Positions 26,187-35,565 of a stretch of 64,000 nucleotides of DNA are shown here, one piece after another (positions within the stretch are counted from its first letter, which is position 1; every line of letters begins with the position of its first letter). The DNA is taken from positions 1 through 64,000 of the forward strand of contig NZ_CP053022.1 in NCBI RefSeq assembly GCF_013001025.1, in the 5' to 3' direction. A program made the translations under genes and the position numbers. The stretch comes from Sphingobium yanoikuyae (GTDB lineage: Bacteria > Pseudomonadota > Alphaproteobacteria > Sphingomonadales > Sphingomonadaceae). The notes under the pieces were generated by a model. It searched no databases and was not told the origin of the DNA. It saw nothing but the letters and a program-made list of their open reading frames with translations.

Positions 26187-26244
26187 AGCGGACGGGCTGC
26201 ACGTGGGAAAGAAAAATTGGTGGTTGAACGGCCGGGAAGGGGCG
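26187..26244 (+). repeat. 58-bp dispersed intergenic repeat, copy 4
   Basis: Starts AGCGGACGGGCTGCA and ends GGTTGAACGGCCGGGAAGGG followed by GCG. More diverged than copies 1 and 3, but with the same block order and spacing. Confidence 0.65.
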
Positions 26245-26302
26245 AAACTGGCAGCATATCAACATCGAACAAATGATCGTGGTGAAAACGTACCTAGACA
26301 AT

Positions 26303-26314
26303 GGTAGCGCTATC
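26303..26314. promoter_or_regulatory. LacI-type operator before the GH43 operon
   Basis: GGTAGCGCTATC contains the perfect palindrome TAGCGCTA (26305-26312), with a central CG step as in LacI-family operators. The same core occurs upstream of the TonB receptor at 35568-35575, and a LacI gene is part of the locus. It lies about 95 bases before the GH43 start. Confidence 0.65.
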
Positions 26315-26408
26315 TAAAAATGGTTGCGTTACGGCACTCTTCCAAGCACAATCAGTCCATCAACGAGCAAAGCCCATTCTAAAGCCTTGCCGACAGGAGG
26401 GATATCTG

Positions 26409-28028
26409 ATGCCGCTTCAAGGCGGAATGCTGGCAAGACTGTTATGCGCTGCATCTCTGATTTGCGCCACTGGTGCCGGGGCGGAGGCGTCACCCTCCGC
26501 ATCGACATACGTCAACCCCATCCTCTACGCCGATTATTCCGACCCCGACGTCATTCGCGTCGGACAGGATTATTATATGGTGGCATCGAGCTTCCATTTC
26601 TCGCCCGGCATCCCGATCCTCCATTCCCGCGACCTGGTCCACTGGTCGATCCTTGGCCATGTCTTGCCGCGCCTGCCGTTCGCGCCCGAATATGACATGC
26701 CCGGCCCCCACAGCCTGACCGACGCGATTTCCAAGCCGATCGGCGACACGCGCTATGCCGGCGGCGTCTGGGCGCCGTCGATCCGCCATCATGCCGGCCT
26801 GTTCTACGTCTATTGGGCGACGCCGGACGAGGGCATCTTCATGGCCACCGCCAGCAAGGCGGAAGGCCCCTGGAGCGCGCCGGTCAAGGTGATCGACCAG
26901 CCGATGCTGGAAGACCCCTGTCCCTTCTGGGACGATGATGGCCAGGCCTGGCTGGTCCATTCCCGCCATGGCGCCGGGCCATTGATCCTCCATCGTATGA
27001 GCGCGGACGGCAAGAGCGTGCTCGATGGGGGAACGGTGATCGTCGAGGACAAGCAGAAGCTGCCGATCCTGGAAGGCCCCAAATTCTACAAACGCAACGG
27101 CTATTATTATATCTTCGCGCCCTATGGCGGCGTGGAGAAGGGCGCGCAGGCCGCTCTGCGCGCGCGCGACATTCGCGGCCCCTATGAAGCGAAAACCGTG
27201 CTGGCCCAGGGCAGCAGCGCTCTGCAAGGGCCACATCAGGGTGGCTGGGTCGAAACGCCGTCGGGCCAGGGCTGGTTCATCCATTTCAACAGCAGCGGCG
27301 CCTTTGGCCGCATCACCTATCTGGAACCGCTCAAATGGGTCGATGACTGGCCGGTGATCGGCGACCTGCGCCCTGGCAGTGATGTCGGCCAGCCGGTCGA
27401 GCGTCATGCCATGCCGTACACGGGATCGCCCCTAACGAAGGATCGGCTCCAGGACACGGACGCATTCGGCAGCGCGAAACTGGGGCCACAATGGGAATGG
27501 AACCATAATCCGGACAACCGTGCCTGGAGCCTTACTGCACGCCCCGGTTTCCTGCGTCTCCAAGCCCTGCCCGCCGACCATCTGGTGACTGCCCGCAACA
27601 CGCTGACCCAGATATTGCAGGGACCGAGCAGCCGGATCACGACCCGGATCGAGATCGGCCGGATGACCGATGGCCAGCGGGCGGGGCTTACCCTGTTCGG
27701 CGTAAAGCCAAGCTGGATCGGCATCGTCCGGCAGGATGGGCAGTCGCATCTGACTCTGGCGTCAGCCGGGGACGAAACCACCGGCCCAGCCCTCACCGGC
27801 TCCTCCGTCGAATTGCGGGCGGAGGTCAGCGAAGACCAGATGGTCCGTTACAGCTACAGTCTCGACGGCCGCGCATTCCAGCCGTTCGGCGACGCCATCG
27901 CCCTCCCGCGCTTTTCCTGGTGGAAGGGATCCCGACCGGGGCTGTTCACCTTCACGCGCGGCAAGCCCGACGGTTCTATCGACGTTGACTGGGTCCGGGT
28001 CGATCATCCCGCGCCTGCCGCGCCATAA
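26409..28028 (+). CDS. Glycoside hydrolase family 43 (beta-xylosidase/arabinofuranosidase type)
   Basis: Secreted enzyme of 539 residues. A signal peptide (about 1-26, ending GAGAEA) is followed by a five-bladed GH43 propeller: general base Asp45 in ADYSDPDV, pKa-modulating Asp169 in MLEDPCPFW, and general acid Glu222 in LEGPKFY. A C-terminal beta-sandwich (from about 365, TDAFGSAKLGPQWEW) is the accessory domain common in GH43 subfamilies 10-12. Start chosen for AGGAGG eight bases upstream. First gene of an operon with an MGH1-like enzyme and a GH10 xylanase, so xylo-oligosaccharide or arabinoxylan side-chain cleavage is likely. A LacI-type operator precedes it. Confidence 0.9.
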   Translation: MPLQGGMLARLLCAASLICATGAGAEASPSASTYVNPILYADYSDPDVIRVGQDYYMVASSFHFSPGIPILHSRDLVHWSILGHVLPRLPFAPEYDMPGPHSLTDAISKPIGDTRYAGGVWAPSIRHHAGLFYVYWATPDEGIFMATASKAEGPWSAPVKVIDQPMLEDPCPFWDDDGQAWLVHSRHGAGPLILHRMSADGKSVLDGGTVIVEDKQKLPILEGPKFYKRNGYYYIFAPYGGVEKGAQAALRARDIRGPYEAKTVLAQGSSALQGPHQGGWVETPSGQGWFIHFNSSGAFGRITYLEPLKWVDDWPVIGDLRPGSDVGQPVERHAMPYTGSPLTKDRLQDTDAFGSAKLGPQWEWNHNPDNRAWSLTARPGFLRLQALPADHLVTARNTLTQILQGPSSRITTRIEIGRMTDGQRAGLTLFGVKPSWIGIVRQDGQSHLTLASAGDETTGPALTGSSVELRAEVSEDQMVRYSYSLDGRAFQPFGDAIALPRFSWWKGSRPGLFTFTRGKPDGSIDVDWVRVDHPAPAAP

Positions 28029-28051
28029 CGCCAGTTTCCAGGGGAAATTAA

Positions 28052-29620
28052 ATGGATCGACGTTCCTTCCTGCTCACCGCCACGAGCGCCCTTGCCAGCG
28101 CTGGCACAAGTCGTATGGCCTATGCGGGGCCTGCCGCCGACACGCCGCGCTTCAGCACCGCCAACCGTCTTTGGCAGGCGGCCTATGACAAGGCGCTGGA
28201 AGTACTGGCCGCCAACGTTCAGGTCATGCCCTATGTTAGCAAGCCGGTGCTGATCGAAGGCGCCGTCTATCAGGGCATCTGGCAGGAATGCGGACCGCAC
28301 GAGGCACTGGTCTATCGCAAGTTCCGGCCGGACGTGGCCCGTAACAGCCATATGACCTTTTTCGAATTGCAGCGGGCGGACGGCCAGTTGCCCGCCAACA
28401 ACAAGATTGTCGAAACCGGCTTTGGCCAGATCCAGATGGTCGTGCCGATCGCTGCCACCGCCTGGGAACTGGCGCGGGCGACCGGCGACAGCGCGCTGCT
28501 GGAGGCCAGCTACCGCGCCTGTTCGGCCTGGGATGGCTGGCTGATGCGCTATCGCAATATACGCGGCACCGGACTGGTCGAAGGATTTTGCACCTATGAC
28601 ACCGGCCATGACAACAGCCCGCGCTGGGCCGGCATGCCCAACCAGTGCCCGAACAAGGATGCCCGCACCCATCACCCCATCGCCACCCTGCCCCGTCTGT
28701 GCCCGGACCTGTCCGCAACCGTTTATGGCGGGCGCAGGGCCTTGGCCGAAATGGCAAAGGAGCTCGGCAAGACCAGCGAGGCCGACCGCTGGGCAGCGCA
28801 GGCCGAGCATATTCGCGGCCTGATCCTTTCCAAACTCTATGTGCCGGAAGATGCGGCCTTCTACGATCTGGATGCCAAGGGCGATTTCGTGCGCGTGCGT
28901 TCCGACATTCTCTCGCGCGTCTGCGGCGAACATGTGCCCGACCAGGCGCTGTTCGACATGCTCTGGACCCGGCAACTGCATAATCCGGCAGCCTTCTGGG
29001 CACCCTATCCGCTGACGTCGGTGGCAATGGACGACCCTGCCTTTGTCGGATCAATCCCGGCCAACAGCTGGGGCGGCGCCACCCAGGCGCTGACGGCATT
29101 GCGCGCCGGCCGCTGGTTCGACCATTATGGCCGCACCGCCGAGTTCAGCCAGATGATGAATCCCTGGTGCGCAGCGCTGATCCGCGACATGACCTTCCGC
29201 CAGCAGATGGACCCGCGTACCGGCGCCTTCACCCATGCCGAGGCCGCCGGCTACTCCCCCGCCGCGCTGGTGATGGTCGATTATAGCTGGCGGCTTGTCG
29301 GCGTCTGCGAGGAAGCCGACGACCTGCACTGGAATGTCCGCCCCGGCCATGAAGCGGCGCAGGCCACCCGCCTGTCGATGCCGACCGATGCAGGGCGCAG
29401 TGCCGCCATGGCCTATCGTGCCGGCGGCGCCGACCTTAACCTTGCGGGCGCAGAAATCGGCCGGATCGAAGGCGGGGCCGCGCGCCTCGTCACCGACAAG
29501 CAGGGCAAGCCGCGCCATCTGATCGGCATTGAGCCGAAAGCGCAGACGATCCGGCTGCGCCTGACTGGACAGCCCATGCGCCAACTGACCCTGCACGCCA
29601 ATGAACGGGTCACGCTGTGA
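28052..29620 (+). CDS. Tat-exported (alpha/alpha)6-barrel glycosidase-like protein (MGH1-like)
   Basis: Protein of 522 residues with a twin-arginine signal (MDRRSFLLTATSALASAG). The body has the repeating helical pattern and motifs of six-hairpin glycosidases of the MGH1/GH63/trehalase kind: VYQGIWQECGPHEALVYRKF, GFCTYDTGHDNSPRW, LAEMAKELGKTSEADRWAAQ, IPANSWGGATQALTALRAG, and MVDYSWRLVGVCEEADDLHW. A short C-terminal beta domain follows. I cannot name the substrate or the CAZy family with certainty. It is placed between GH43 and GH10 genes, with which it should act on xylan-derived glycans. It overlaps the next start by 4 bp (GTGA). Confidence 0.7.
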   Translation: MDRRSFLLTATSALASAGTSRMAYAGPAADTPRFSTANRLWQAAYDKALEVLAANVQVMPYVSKPVLIEGAVYQGIWQECGPHEALVYRKFRPDVARNSHMTFFELQRADGQLPANNKIVETGFGQIQMVVPIAATAWELARATGDSALLEASYRACSAWDGWLMRYRNIRGTGLVEGFCTYDTGHDNSPRWAGMPNQCPNKDARTHHPIATLPRLCPDLSATVYGGRRALAEMAKELGKTSEADRWAAQAEHIRGLILSKLYVPEDAAFYDLDAKGDFVRVRSDILSRVCGEHVPDQALFDMLWTRQLHNPAAFWAPYPLTSVAMDDPAFVGSIPANSWGGATQALTALRAGRWFDHYGRTAEFSQMMNPWCAALIRDMTFRQQMDPRTGAFTHAEAAGYSPAALVMVDYSWRLVGVCEEADDLHWNVRPGHEAAQATRLSMPTDAGRSAAMAYRAGGADLNLAGAEIGRIEGGAARLVTDKQGKPRHLIGIEPKAQTIRLRLTGQPMRQLTLHANERVTL

Positions 29621-30738
29621 ACCGGAGTATCAACCGCCGCAGCCTGATCGCGGGCGCCGCGGCCCTGGCCCTGCCGGTTCCTGCCTGGGCAAGATCGGCA
29701 AGCTCCCTCGCCACGCTGGGCGCCGCCAAGGGCATCCGCTTCGGCAGCACGGTCGGCAAGGATAATTTCGCCGACCCCGGCTATCGCGCGCTCAATGCCG
29801 CGCAATGCGCGCTGGTCGTGCCGGAAAATGAAATGAAATGGTCGATCACGCGTCCCGATGCGCAGCATTTCGACTTTCGCGCCGCCGACCGGATCGTCGA
29901 TTGGGCTGGTGCCAACGGCCTTGGCGTGCGCGGCCACACCTTGTTGTGGCACAGCGAGCGATGGATGCCGCAATGGGTGGCGGAGCATGATTATGGCCCC
30001 AATCCCAGAGCAGAAGCGGAACGGCTGCTGACCGACCATGTCGCCACGGTCGCCGGCCGCTATGCCGACCGGATCGACAGCTTCGATGTCGTCAACGAAG
30101 CGATCGATTCCGAAACCGGGGCGCTGCGCGACACCGCTTTGTCCCGGCATATCGGCGCGTTCGAGACTATCGACATCGCCTTTCGCACCGCGCGCGCGGC
30201 AGCGCCCAAGGCCCAATTGGTCTATAATGACTATATGGGCTGGCGCGCAGACGAGGGCGTGCATCGGGATGCGGTGCTGCGCCTGCTGGAACAGATGCGC
30301 AAGCGTGGCACGCCCGTCGATGCTCTCGGCATACAAAGCCATCTCGGCAGCAAGTTCAGCGATACGCCGACGGGGCTAGGGTCGTTGGATGAGCCCGCCT
30401 TCCGCCGCTTCCTGGATCAGGTCACCGGCATGGGCCTTGGCCTGCTCGTCACGGAAATGGACGTGCATGACAATCCGCTGCCCGGCGCCATCCGTCCGCG
30501 CGACGCGCAGGTCGCTGCCCATGCCAAGGCCTATCTCGACCTGATGCTATCCTACCCCCAGACGAAGACGGTGATGTGCTGGGGCCTGTCCGACCGCTAT
30601 AGCTGGCTCAGCGGCATGCGGCTGCGGCCCGACGGCATGGCCAAGCGGCCCTGCCCCTTCGATGCCGATTTTCACCCCAAGCCGTTCCGCGATGCGATCG
30701 CGGCGGCTTTCGCCGCCGCACCAGACCGCAGAAGTTAA
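29617..30738 (+). CDS. Endo-1,4-beta-xylanase, glycoside hydrolase family 10
   Basis: Retaining xylanase of 373 residues with a GTG start and Tat-type signal (INRRSLIAGAAALALPVPAWA, about 5-25). The GH10 TIM barrel shows VVPENEMKWS, GHTLLWHSE, the acid/base Glu161 in DVVNEAID, and the nucleophile Glu280 in LLVTEMDVHD, plus the conserved CWGLSDRYSWL near the end. It overlaps the preceding gene by 4 bp and converges with the GH28 gene, whose stop overlaps its stop. Extracellular or periplasmic attack on the xylan backbone is the expected role. Confidence 0.95.
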   Translation: MNRSINRRSLIAGAAALALPVPAWARSASSLATLGAAKGIRFGSTVGKDNFADPGYRALNAAQCALVVPENEMKWSITRPDAQHFDFRAADRIVDWAGANGLGVRGHTLLWHSERWMPQWVAEHDYGPNPRAEAERLLTDHVATVAGRYADRIDSFDVVNEAIDSETGALRDTALSRHIGAFETIDIAFRTARAAAPKAQLVYNDYMGWRADEGVHRDAVLRLLEQMRKRGTPVDALGIQSHLGSKFSDTPTGLGSLDEPAFRRFLDQVTGMGLGLLVTEMDVHDNPLPGAIRPRDAQVAAHAKAYLDLMLSYPQTKTVMCWGLSDRYSWLSGMRLRPDGMAKRPCPFDADFHPKPFRDAIAAAFAAAPDRRS

Positions 30739-32327
30739 AAGTCGCCGGACAGCGAGCCGTCGCTCCGGCGGTCCGCAATCCAGCGCGACCCACTGCTGCG
30801 AAAGCCGGTGACCCGGTCAAGCGACCAGGTCGTGCCGCGTGGCGCGCGCAGGCCGACAAAGTCGGCATCCTGCACATCCTCCAGCCGGAAGGCGGCGCGC
30901 GGATCGGGCGCGGCCACCGCCACCTCGACATTGCTGAAGCGGATATTGCGCGCATGGCGGACGAAGAAGCCGGTGGCGGGCAGATCGCCGAACATCGTCG
31001 CTTCGGGATAGGCCAGTTCGGCCTCGGGCGGACGCACCTTGGCCATCGCCGTCGGCGCACCACCGACATGCTGGAAATGGCAGTCGGCAATCGAGACATC
31101 CTCGATCGGGTGATCGATCAGTCCCGCAATCACCGATGGCAGCATATTGGCGCTCGAACTCACCACATTCTGGATGAGGATGCGCTTCATCGTACCGATC
31201 GGCACGCCCGCAGGTCCGCGCATCCGCTTGCCCAACCGCAGGAACAGCGGCGCGTCTATGATGCCCCGCATGGTGATGTTGCTGACCGTCACATCCTCGA
31301 CCACCGCGCCATCGACCGTCTCGAACGCCAGTCCCCGGCTATCCTCGAAGATGCAATTGCTGATCGTGATGTTGCGGAAGCCCCCATTGGTTTCGGTGCC
31401 AAACTTGATCCGGCCGTGAATCTTGGGCGCAAAGGATGGCGGCATCTTGCGCCAGCTACCATCCAGCACCGACCCGACTTCATAATTGCCGGTGACGAAA
31501 CAGTCCGAAATGGTGAGATTTTCGGTAATGCGGGGATGGCCCAGCGCATAGCTGCTCTTGGGGCAGATGCCGTCATCCCACGGGGAATTGACGGTGCAAT
31601 TGCTGATCCGCACATTGCGGCAGCAATCAATGTCGAACCCGTCGCGGTTGGTGTCTACCAGCACATTGTCGATGGTGAGATTATCGACCCCCGTGGCAAG
31701 CAATGCGAACCAGCCGCCCTCCAATATCCTGATGTCGCGCAACAGAACGTTGCGACAATTTTTGAGCGCGATCGCCTTGTTGCCGGTACCGGGACCGGTC
31801 GGATCCTTGAGCCAATTATCCTTGCCGTCCCCCCGGCCCAGCCCCTTGCCCCAGATCAGCCCCGGACCAAGGATCGCGATGTCGTTCAGCCCCTCGCCCC
31901 AGATCAAGCTGTTGCGCCAATGGCTGTGCCCGAAATCCTGATAGGCCCCCCACTCCCCGATCGGTTCGGCATGGTCATAGCCTTGCGTGTCGGTCGGCGC
32001 GGCGGCCAGCAGGACAGCGCCGTCCGCCAGGAACAGCGTGACCCGGCTCTTCATCCGGATCGTATAGCTGGCATAGGAGCCGGCCGGGAAATAGACGGTC
32101 CCGCCGCCCAGCCCTGCGACATGATCGATCGCCTTGTTGATCGCGCCGCTATCGATCGCCGTGCCGTCGCCCTTGGCGCCGAACTGGCGGACATCGACGA
32201 TCCCGCCAACGGCCCCGGCAGCCGATCCCAGGCCCGCACCGGACGCGGCAAAAGCCGGTTGCGCGATCCCGGCCATGCCTGCCAATGCGCCGCCCTGCAG
32301 GAAGCTCCGCCGGTCAAAACCCATCAT
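30735..32327 (-). CDS. Glycoside hydrolase family 28-like right-handed beta-helix enzyme, Tat-exported
   Basis: Enzyme of 530 residues with a Tat signal (FDRRSFLQGGALAGMAGIAQ). The N-terminal VDVRQFGAKGDGTAIDSGAI is the pectate-lyase-superfamily start of GH28 proteins. The beta-helix body carries NRDGFDIDCCRNVRI and NSPWDDGICPKSS, which match the NTD and DD catalytic motifs; the GHG motif is replaced by GHPR. This suggests a polygalacturonase or rhamnogalacturonan hydrolase, though the exact linkage is open. Start chosen at paired ATG codons after AAGGGGA. It follows the TonB receptor with a 62-bp gap that contains a strong hairpin. Confidence 0.82.
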   Translation of the reverse strand: MMGFDRRSFLQGGALAGMAGIAQPAFAASGAGLGSAAGAVGGIVDVRQFGAKGDGTAIDSGAINKAIDHVAGLGGGTVYFPAGSYASYTIRMKSRVTLFLADGAVLLAAAPTDTQGYDHAEPIGEWGAYQDFGHSHWRNSLIWGEGLNDIAILGPGLIWGKGLGRGDGKDNWLKDPTGPGTGNKAIALKNCRNVLLRDIRILEGGWFALLATGVDNLTIDNVLVDTNRDGFDIDCCRNVRISNCTVNSPWDDGICPKSSYALGHPRITENLTISDCFVTGNYEVGSVLDGSWRKMPPSFAPKIHGRIKFGTETNGGFRNITISNCIFEDSRGLAFETVDGAVVEDVTVSNITMRGIIDAPLFLRLGKRMRGPAGVPIGTMKRILIQNVVSSSANMLPSVIAGLIDHPIEDVSIADCHFQHVGGAPTAMAKVRPPEAELAYPEATMFGDLPATGFFVRHARNIRFSNVEVAVAAPDPRAAFRLEDVQDADFVGLRAPRGTTWSLDRVTGFRSSGSRWIADRRSDGSLSGDF

Positions 32328-32348
32328 CCATCCCCTTGTCATGATGAA

Positions 32349-32375
32349 GGCGGGAACAGTCCAACTGTCCCCGCC
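32349..32375 (-). terminator. Intercistronic hairpin between TonB receptor and GH28 genes
   Basis: On the transcribed minus strand, GGCGGGGACAGT and ACTGTTCCCGCC form a 12-bp stem (one G-U pair) around a 3-base loop. It starts 15 bases after the receptor stop codon. There is no long U-tract, so it may be a partial terminator or a 3' RNA stabiliser for the receptor message. Confidence 0.6.
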
Positions 32376-32389
32376 CTCCTGTCTCATCT

Positions 32390-35300
32390 TCAGAATTTCA
32401 GCGATGCGCCGATGAAGAACTCGGTCCCCAGCACATCATAGGTCGCCGAGAAGGTGTTCGCATTCGGCCCCTGGGTGGTAACCGGCGGCTTGTTGTTGAA
32501 CATGTTGTTCGCGCCGCCGAAAATCTCCATCCCGTCACGCAGCTTGTAGTTGAACGACAGGTCGAAATAATTCTGATCGTTCAGCACCGGATAGGCAAAG
32601 CTGTCGAGGCTCGGCGCGTTCGCCGCCCCCTGACGATGCGGTACGACATAACGGTCGGTCGTGACCTTGCCGATATAGCGATGCCGCAGGCTGAGGCTCA
32701 GATCCTCAACATTCCAGGTGATGCGCGACGTCGCCCGCCAGCGCGGCAGCGGCTGCCCGCAGGTCGGGCCATAGGCACCGGCACATTCATTCTTGATGTC
32801 GGGCAACGCCGCGACCGGCGTGGACGTGAACTCGTCCAGATAGGTCAGGTTGCTGCTGATATCGAACGAGCTGGTGCTGCCCAGACCCGGAAAGCCGAAA
32901 CCGACGTCGAAAGAATAGCGCATCGCAAAGTCGATGCCCGACGTCTTGAGCTTGCCGGTATTGGCGTTGCGGATTTGCGCCACATAGGGATCGTTGATCT
33001 CGCCCGTATTGGGATTGCGCACGATCGCCCGGCAGAACTCGCTATTGGCGTCCTGAATGACGGTATAGCAGAGGTTGAGCGTGTTCTGCAGACCACCGCC
33101 CAACGACGAGATCGCGCCGTCCAGCGAGATATTGAAATAATCGACGCTGAAATAGAGTTTGGGCGCGAAGCTGGGCGTGAACACGGCGCCGACGGTGAAC
33201 GTGTCGGACTTTTCCGCGCCCAGGTTGACGTTGCCGCCAAAGTCCGCCGGCATGATGTTGTTGGGCTGGACCGCATCGGTGAAGACCGCGCCAGCTGGAA
33301 CGCCCGTCGCGATGCAGACCGCGCGGACGGCATCGGTCCGCTGCGCCGCCGAAGCGCGCGAGGAACAAGGATCGGTCGCGACACCGACCACGCGGGTCAC
33401 ACCACCATAAAGTTCGTTCACATTGGGCGCACGGATCGCCCGCTGATACTGGCCGCGGAAGGCCAGATCGCGGTTCACCCGCCAGTCGAGCCCGCCCAGA
33501 TAGGTCCACTGACCGCCAATGCCGGACAGGCTATAGTCGGAATAGCGGAAGCCGCCATTGGCAACCAGGCTCTCCATGAACGGCGTATCGTGGATCAACG
33601 GCACGCGCAATTCGCCGAAAATCTCGTTCACCGACACGCTGCCCTTCGTCGGCAGGCCGGGATTGAAACCGGCGACGTCGCCCGAGGCCAGGAAGGAGTC
33701 CGGCGTGAAAGTTGCACTGGTCTTGCGCCATTCATAGCCGCTGGAGAAACCGACCGGGCCGGCGGGGAGCTGGAACAGGGTGCCGGTGACACTCGCCTGT
33801 GCGACCTGCTGGGTGGCGATGGTCGAGTTTGTGGCGTTGATGCGGATCGCACTCGCGCAGGCTTCGGAAATATTCTGGCCGAAGATGTTGCAGACCGGAG
33901 CAGCGCCATTGACCGACAACAATGCCGCCTGCAGCCGGCTACGCGAAATCGCGTTCTGCAGCAGCAGCGTGTCTTCGCTGCGGGCATAGGTATAATAGGC
34001 GTCGAACTTGAGATCGGTCAGGACATTGTCCGACACGCTGCCCAGATTACCCTTGAAGCCCCAAGCGCCACGGAACACGTTGCGCCGTTCGCTGGCCAAT
34101 CGCGGCCCCACCTCGCGATAGCGCCGGCCGGCGGTCAGGACCGCCAGGCCGTCCCCTGCGGTCGTCGTCCGCGTCGCGGTACCGCTGGTGACGGTGGTCG
34201 TCCCGGTTTCGGCCAGGTCAAGCTGACGGAGCACTTCCTGCAACTGCGGCGTCAGATAGGGATTATTGACGTCGAACAAGGTGGGCGACCCGACATTGGT
34301 CGGCGCCAGCCGGGCATTCACCACATTGCTGCTATAGTGAAGCTCCATATAGCCGGTGATATCATCGGTGAAATCATAATGGCCGAAGCTGTTGATCATC
34401 CAGCGCTTCTGCGGCTGGATCAGATAATTGTCGGGCCCCAGATTGAAATCATCCTGCGGCGTGATCTGTGGCCGGGCGGCCGTGCCTTCATCGTTGAAGG
34501 TGAAGCCGCGCGACGTCATCGCCGAAAGGCCGGCATTGGCATAGGCGGCATTGAGCGCCGCATTGGAGCCCCCCGCCGCCGGGATACCGGAAAAGCGTCC
34601 ATTGGGGATATCGCCGCTGCCGCCGGCGACGAAGCCAAGCTCGCCGCCGCCCGCGACACAGCCCAGGCCGGAGGCCGGCGTGAAGGGCGTGCCGGCCCGG
34701 TCATGGCCGCCGCTGCCCGGCACGATGCATCCATCGTTGAGCGAGTCATAGGCAAAGCTGCCGCGCTGCCCGCGCGTAATCGAGTTGCGCTTGAGATAGT
34801 TGCCCGACACAACCAGATTGCCACGCCCATCAGCGAAATTGCCGCCCATCGTCAGATCGACGGTATAGACGGGCGTCCCGGTGGGACGATCCATGTTAAG
34901 CTGGGCGCGCGCTTCCACGCCTTCGAAATCGTCGCGCATGATGAAGTTGACGACGCCGGTGATGGCATCGGAGCCGTAGACGGCCGACGAACCACCCGTC
35001 ACGATTTCCGTGCGCGCAATCAGGCTCGACGGGATCGTGTTGAGATCGGTAACCTGCTCCGGACCATAAATGGCATAGCGCCGCCCATTGACCAGCACCA
35101 GATTGCGGGTCGAACCAAAGCCGCGCAGATTGACGTCGGCAAAGCCGCCGGGAACGGTATTCGAGGTCGCGCTACCCAATTGCGAACCGACCACCTGCGG
35201 CAGCTGCGCCAGCGTCTTTTCGACGTTCACATTGCCCGAGAGCTTGATGTCCTCGGAGCCGACCACGCTGACCGGGGTTGAAGCATCGAAGCCATTGCGC

Positions 35301-35488
35301 GCGATGCGCGATCCGGTGACGACAATATCCGCGGTCGCGGCATCCGAACCGCCTTGCCGCTGCTCAACGGCAGCGACAGCCGGCGTTTCGGCAGAATTTT
35401 GCACCTGTGCCAGCGCTGGCACAGTGGGACAAAAAATAAGCGCGGCTCCCGTCAGGAAACGCACGCGCAACGATTGTATCTGCTTCAT
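32390..35488 (-). CDS. TonB-dependent receptor of the xylan/pectin locus
   Basis: Outer-membrane transporter of 1032 residues, typical of sphingomonad and Caulobacter glycan receptors. It has a signal peptide (about 1-28, ending PALAQ), a TonB-box region DIVVTGSRIARNGFD (about 54), a plug with NLRGFGSTRNLVLVNGRR and TGGSSAVYGSDAITGVVNFI, and a long barrel ending FFIGASLKF with terminal Phe. There is no STN domain, so control is by transcription, not surface signalling. A LacI-type operator lies about 80 bases upstream and the LacI gene is divergent. It should import xylo- or pectic oligosaccharides released by the neighbouring GH10, GH43 and GH28 enzymes. AAGGGGAGG precedes the start. Confidence 0.9.
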   Translation of the reverse strand: MKQIQSLRVRFLTGAALIFCPTVPALAQVQNSAETPAVAAVEQRQGGSDAATADIVVTGSRIARNGFDASTPVSVVGSEDIKLSGNVNVEKTLAQLPQVVGSQLGSATSNTVPGGFADVNLRGFGSTRNLVLVNGRRYAIYGPEQVTDLNTIPSSLIARTEIVTGGSSAVYGSDAITGVVNFIMRDDFEGVEARAQLNMDRPTGTPVYTVDLTMGGNFADGRGNLVVSGNYLKRNSITRGQRGSFAYDSLNDGCIVPGSGGHDRAGTPFTPASGLGCVAGGGELGFVAGGSGDIPNGRFSGIPAAGGSNAALNAAYANAGLSAMTSRGFTFNDEGTAARPQITPQDDFNLGPDNYLIQPQKRWMINSFGHYDFTDDITGYMELHYSSNVVNARLAPTNVGSPTLFDVNNPYLTPQLQEVLRQLDLAETGTTTVTSGTATRTTTAGDGLAVLTAGRRYREVGPRLASERRNVFRGAWGFKGNLGSVSDNVLTDLKFDAYYTYARSEDTLLLQNAISRSRLQAALLSVNGAAPVCNIFGQNISEACASAIRINATNSTIATQQVAQASVTGTLFQLPAGPVGFSSGYEWRKTSATFTPDSFLASGDVAGFNPGLPTKGSVSVNEIFGELRVPLIHDTPFMESLVANGGFRYSDYSLSGIGGQWTYLGGLDWRVNRDLAFRGQYQRAIRAPNVNELYGGVTRVVGVATDPCSSRASAAQRTDAVRAVCIATGVPAGAVFTDAVQPNNIMPADFGGNVNLGAEKSDTFTVGAVFTPSFAPKLYFSVDYFNISLDGAISSLGGGLQNTLNLCYTVIQDANSEFCRAIVRNPNTGEINDPYVAQIRNANTGKLKTSGIDFAMRYSFDVGFGFPGLGSTSSFDISSNLTYLDEFTSTPVAALPDIKNECAGAYGPTCGQPLPRWRATSRITWNVEDLSLSLRHRYIGKVTTDRYVVPHRQGAANAPSLDSFAYPVLNDQNYFDLSFNYKLRDGMEIFGGANNMFNNKPPVTTQGPNANTFSATYDVLGTEFFIGASLKF

Positions 35489-35565
35489 TCGATCCTCCCC
35501 TTCTTTCTTGCAATGACCAGTTGGAGCCTTGACCTGCTCCGCCGTAAATTGCTCGACACGCTTTC

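Larger units (their letters stand above)
25979..26408. other. Intergenic region before the xylan locus
   Basis: About 430 bases. It contains repeat copy 4 (26187-26244) and a LacI-type operator palindrome (26303-26314) ahead of the GH43 gene. A frame open from 26301 into the GH43 gene is judged non-coding because it overlaps the operator and lacks a ribosome-binding site. Confidence 0.6.

Noticed and set aside
26301-26408. N-terminal extension of GH43 from an ATG at 26301
   Set aside because: It overlaps the TAGCGCTA operator, lacks a ribosome-binding site and places the signal peptide internally; ATG 26409 with AGGAGG is better.
32636-35281. Very long open frame (about 880 codons) on the plus strand opposite the TonB receptor
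   Set aside because: The minus strand encodes a complete receptor with signal, plug and barrel motifs; the opposite frame is open because of GC-rich codon bias and has no motifs or ribosome-binding site. The same applies to long frames opposite the genes at 5.1-8.8 kb.
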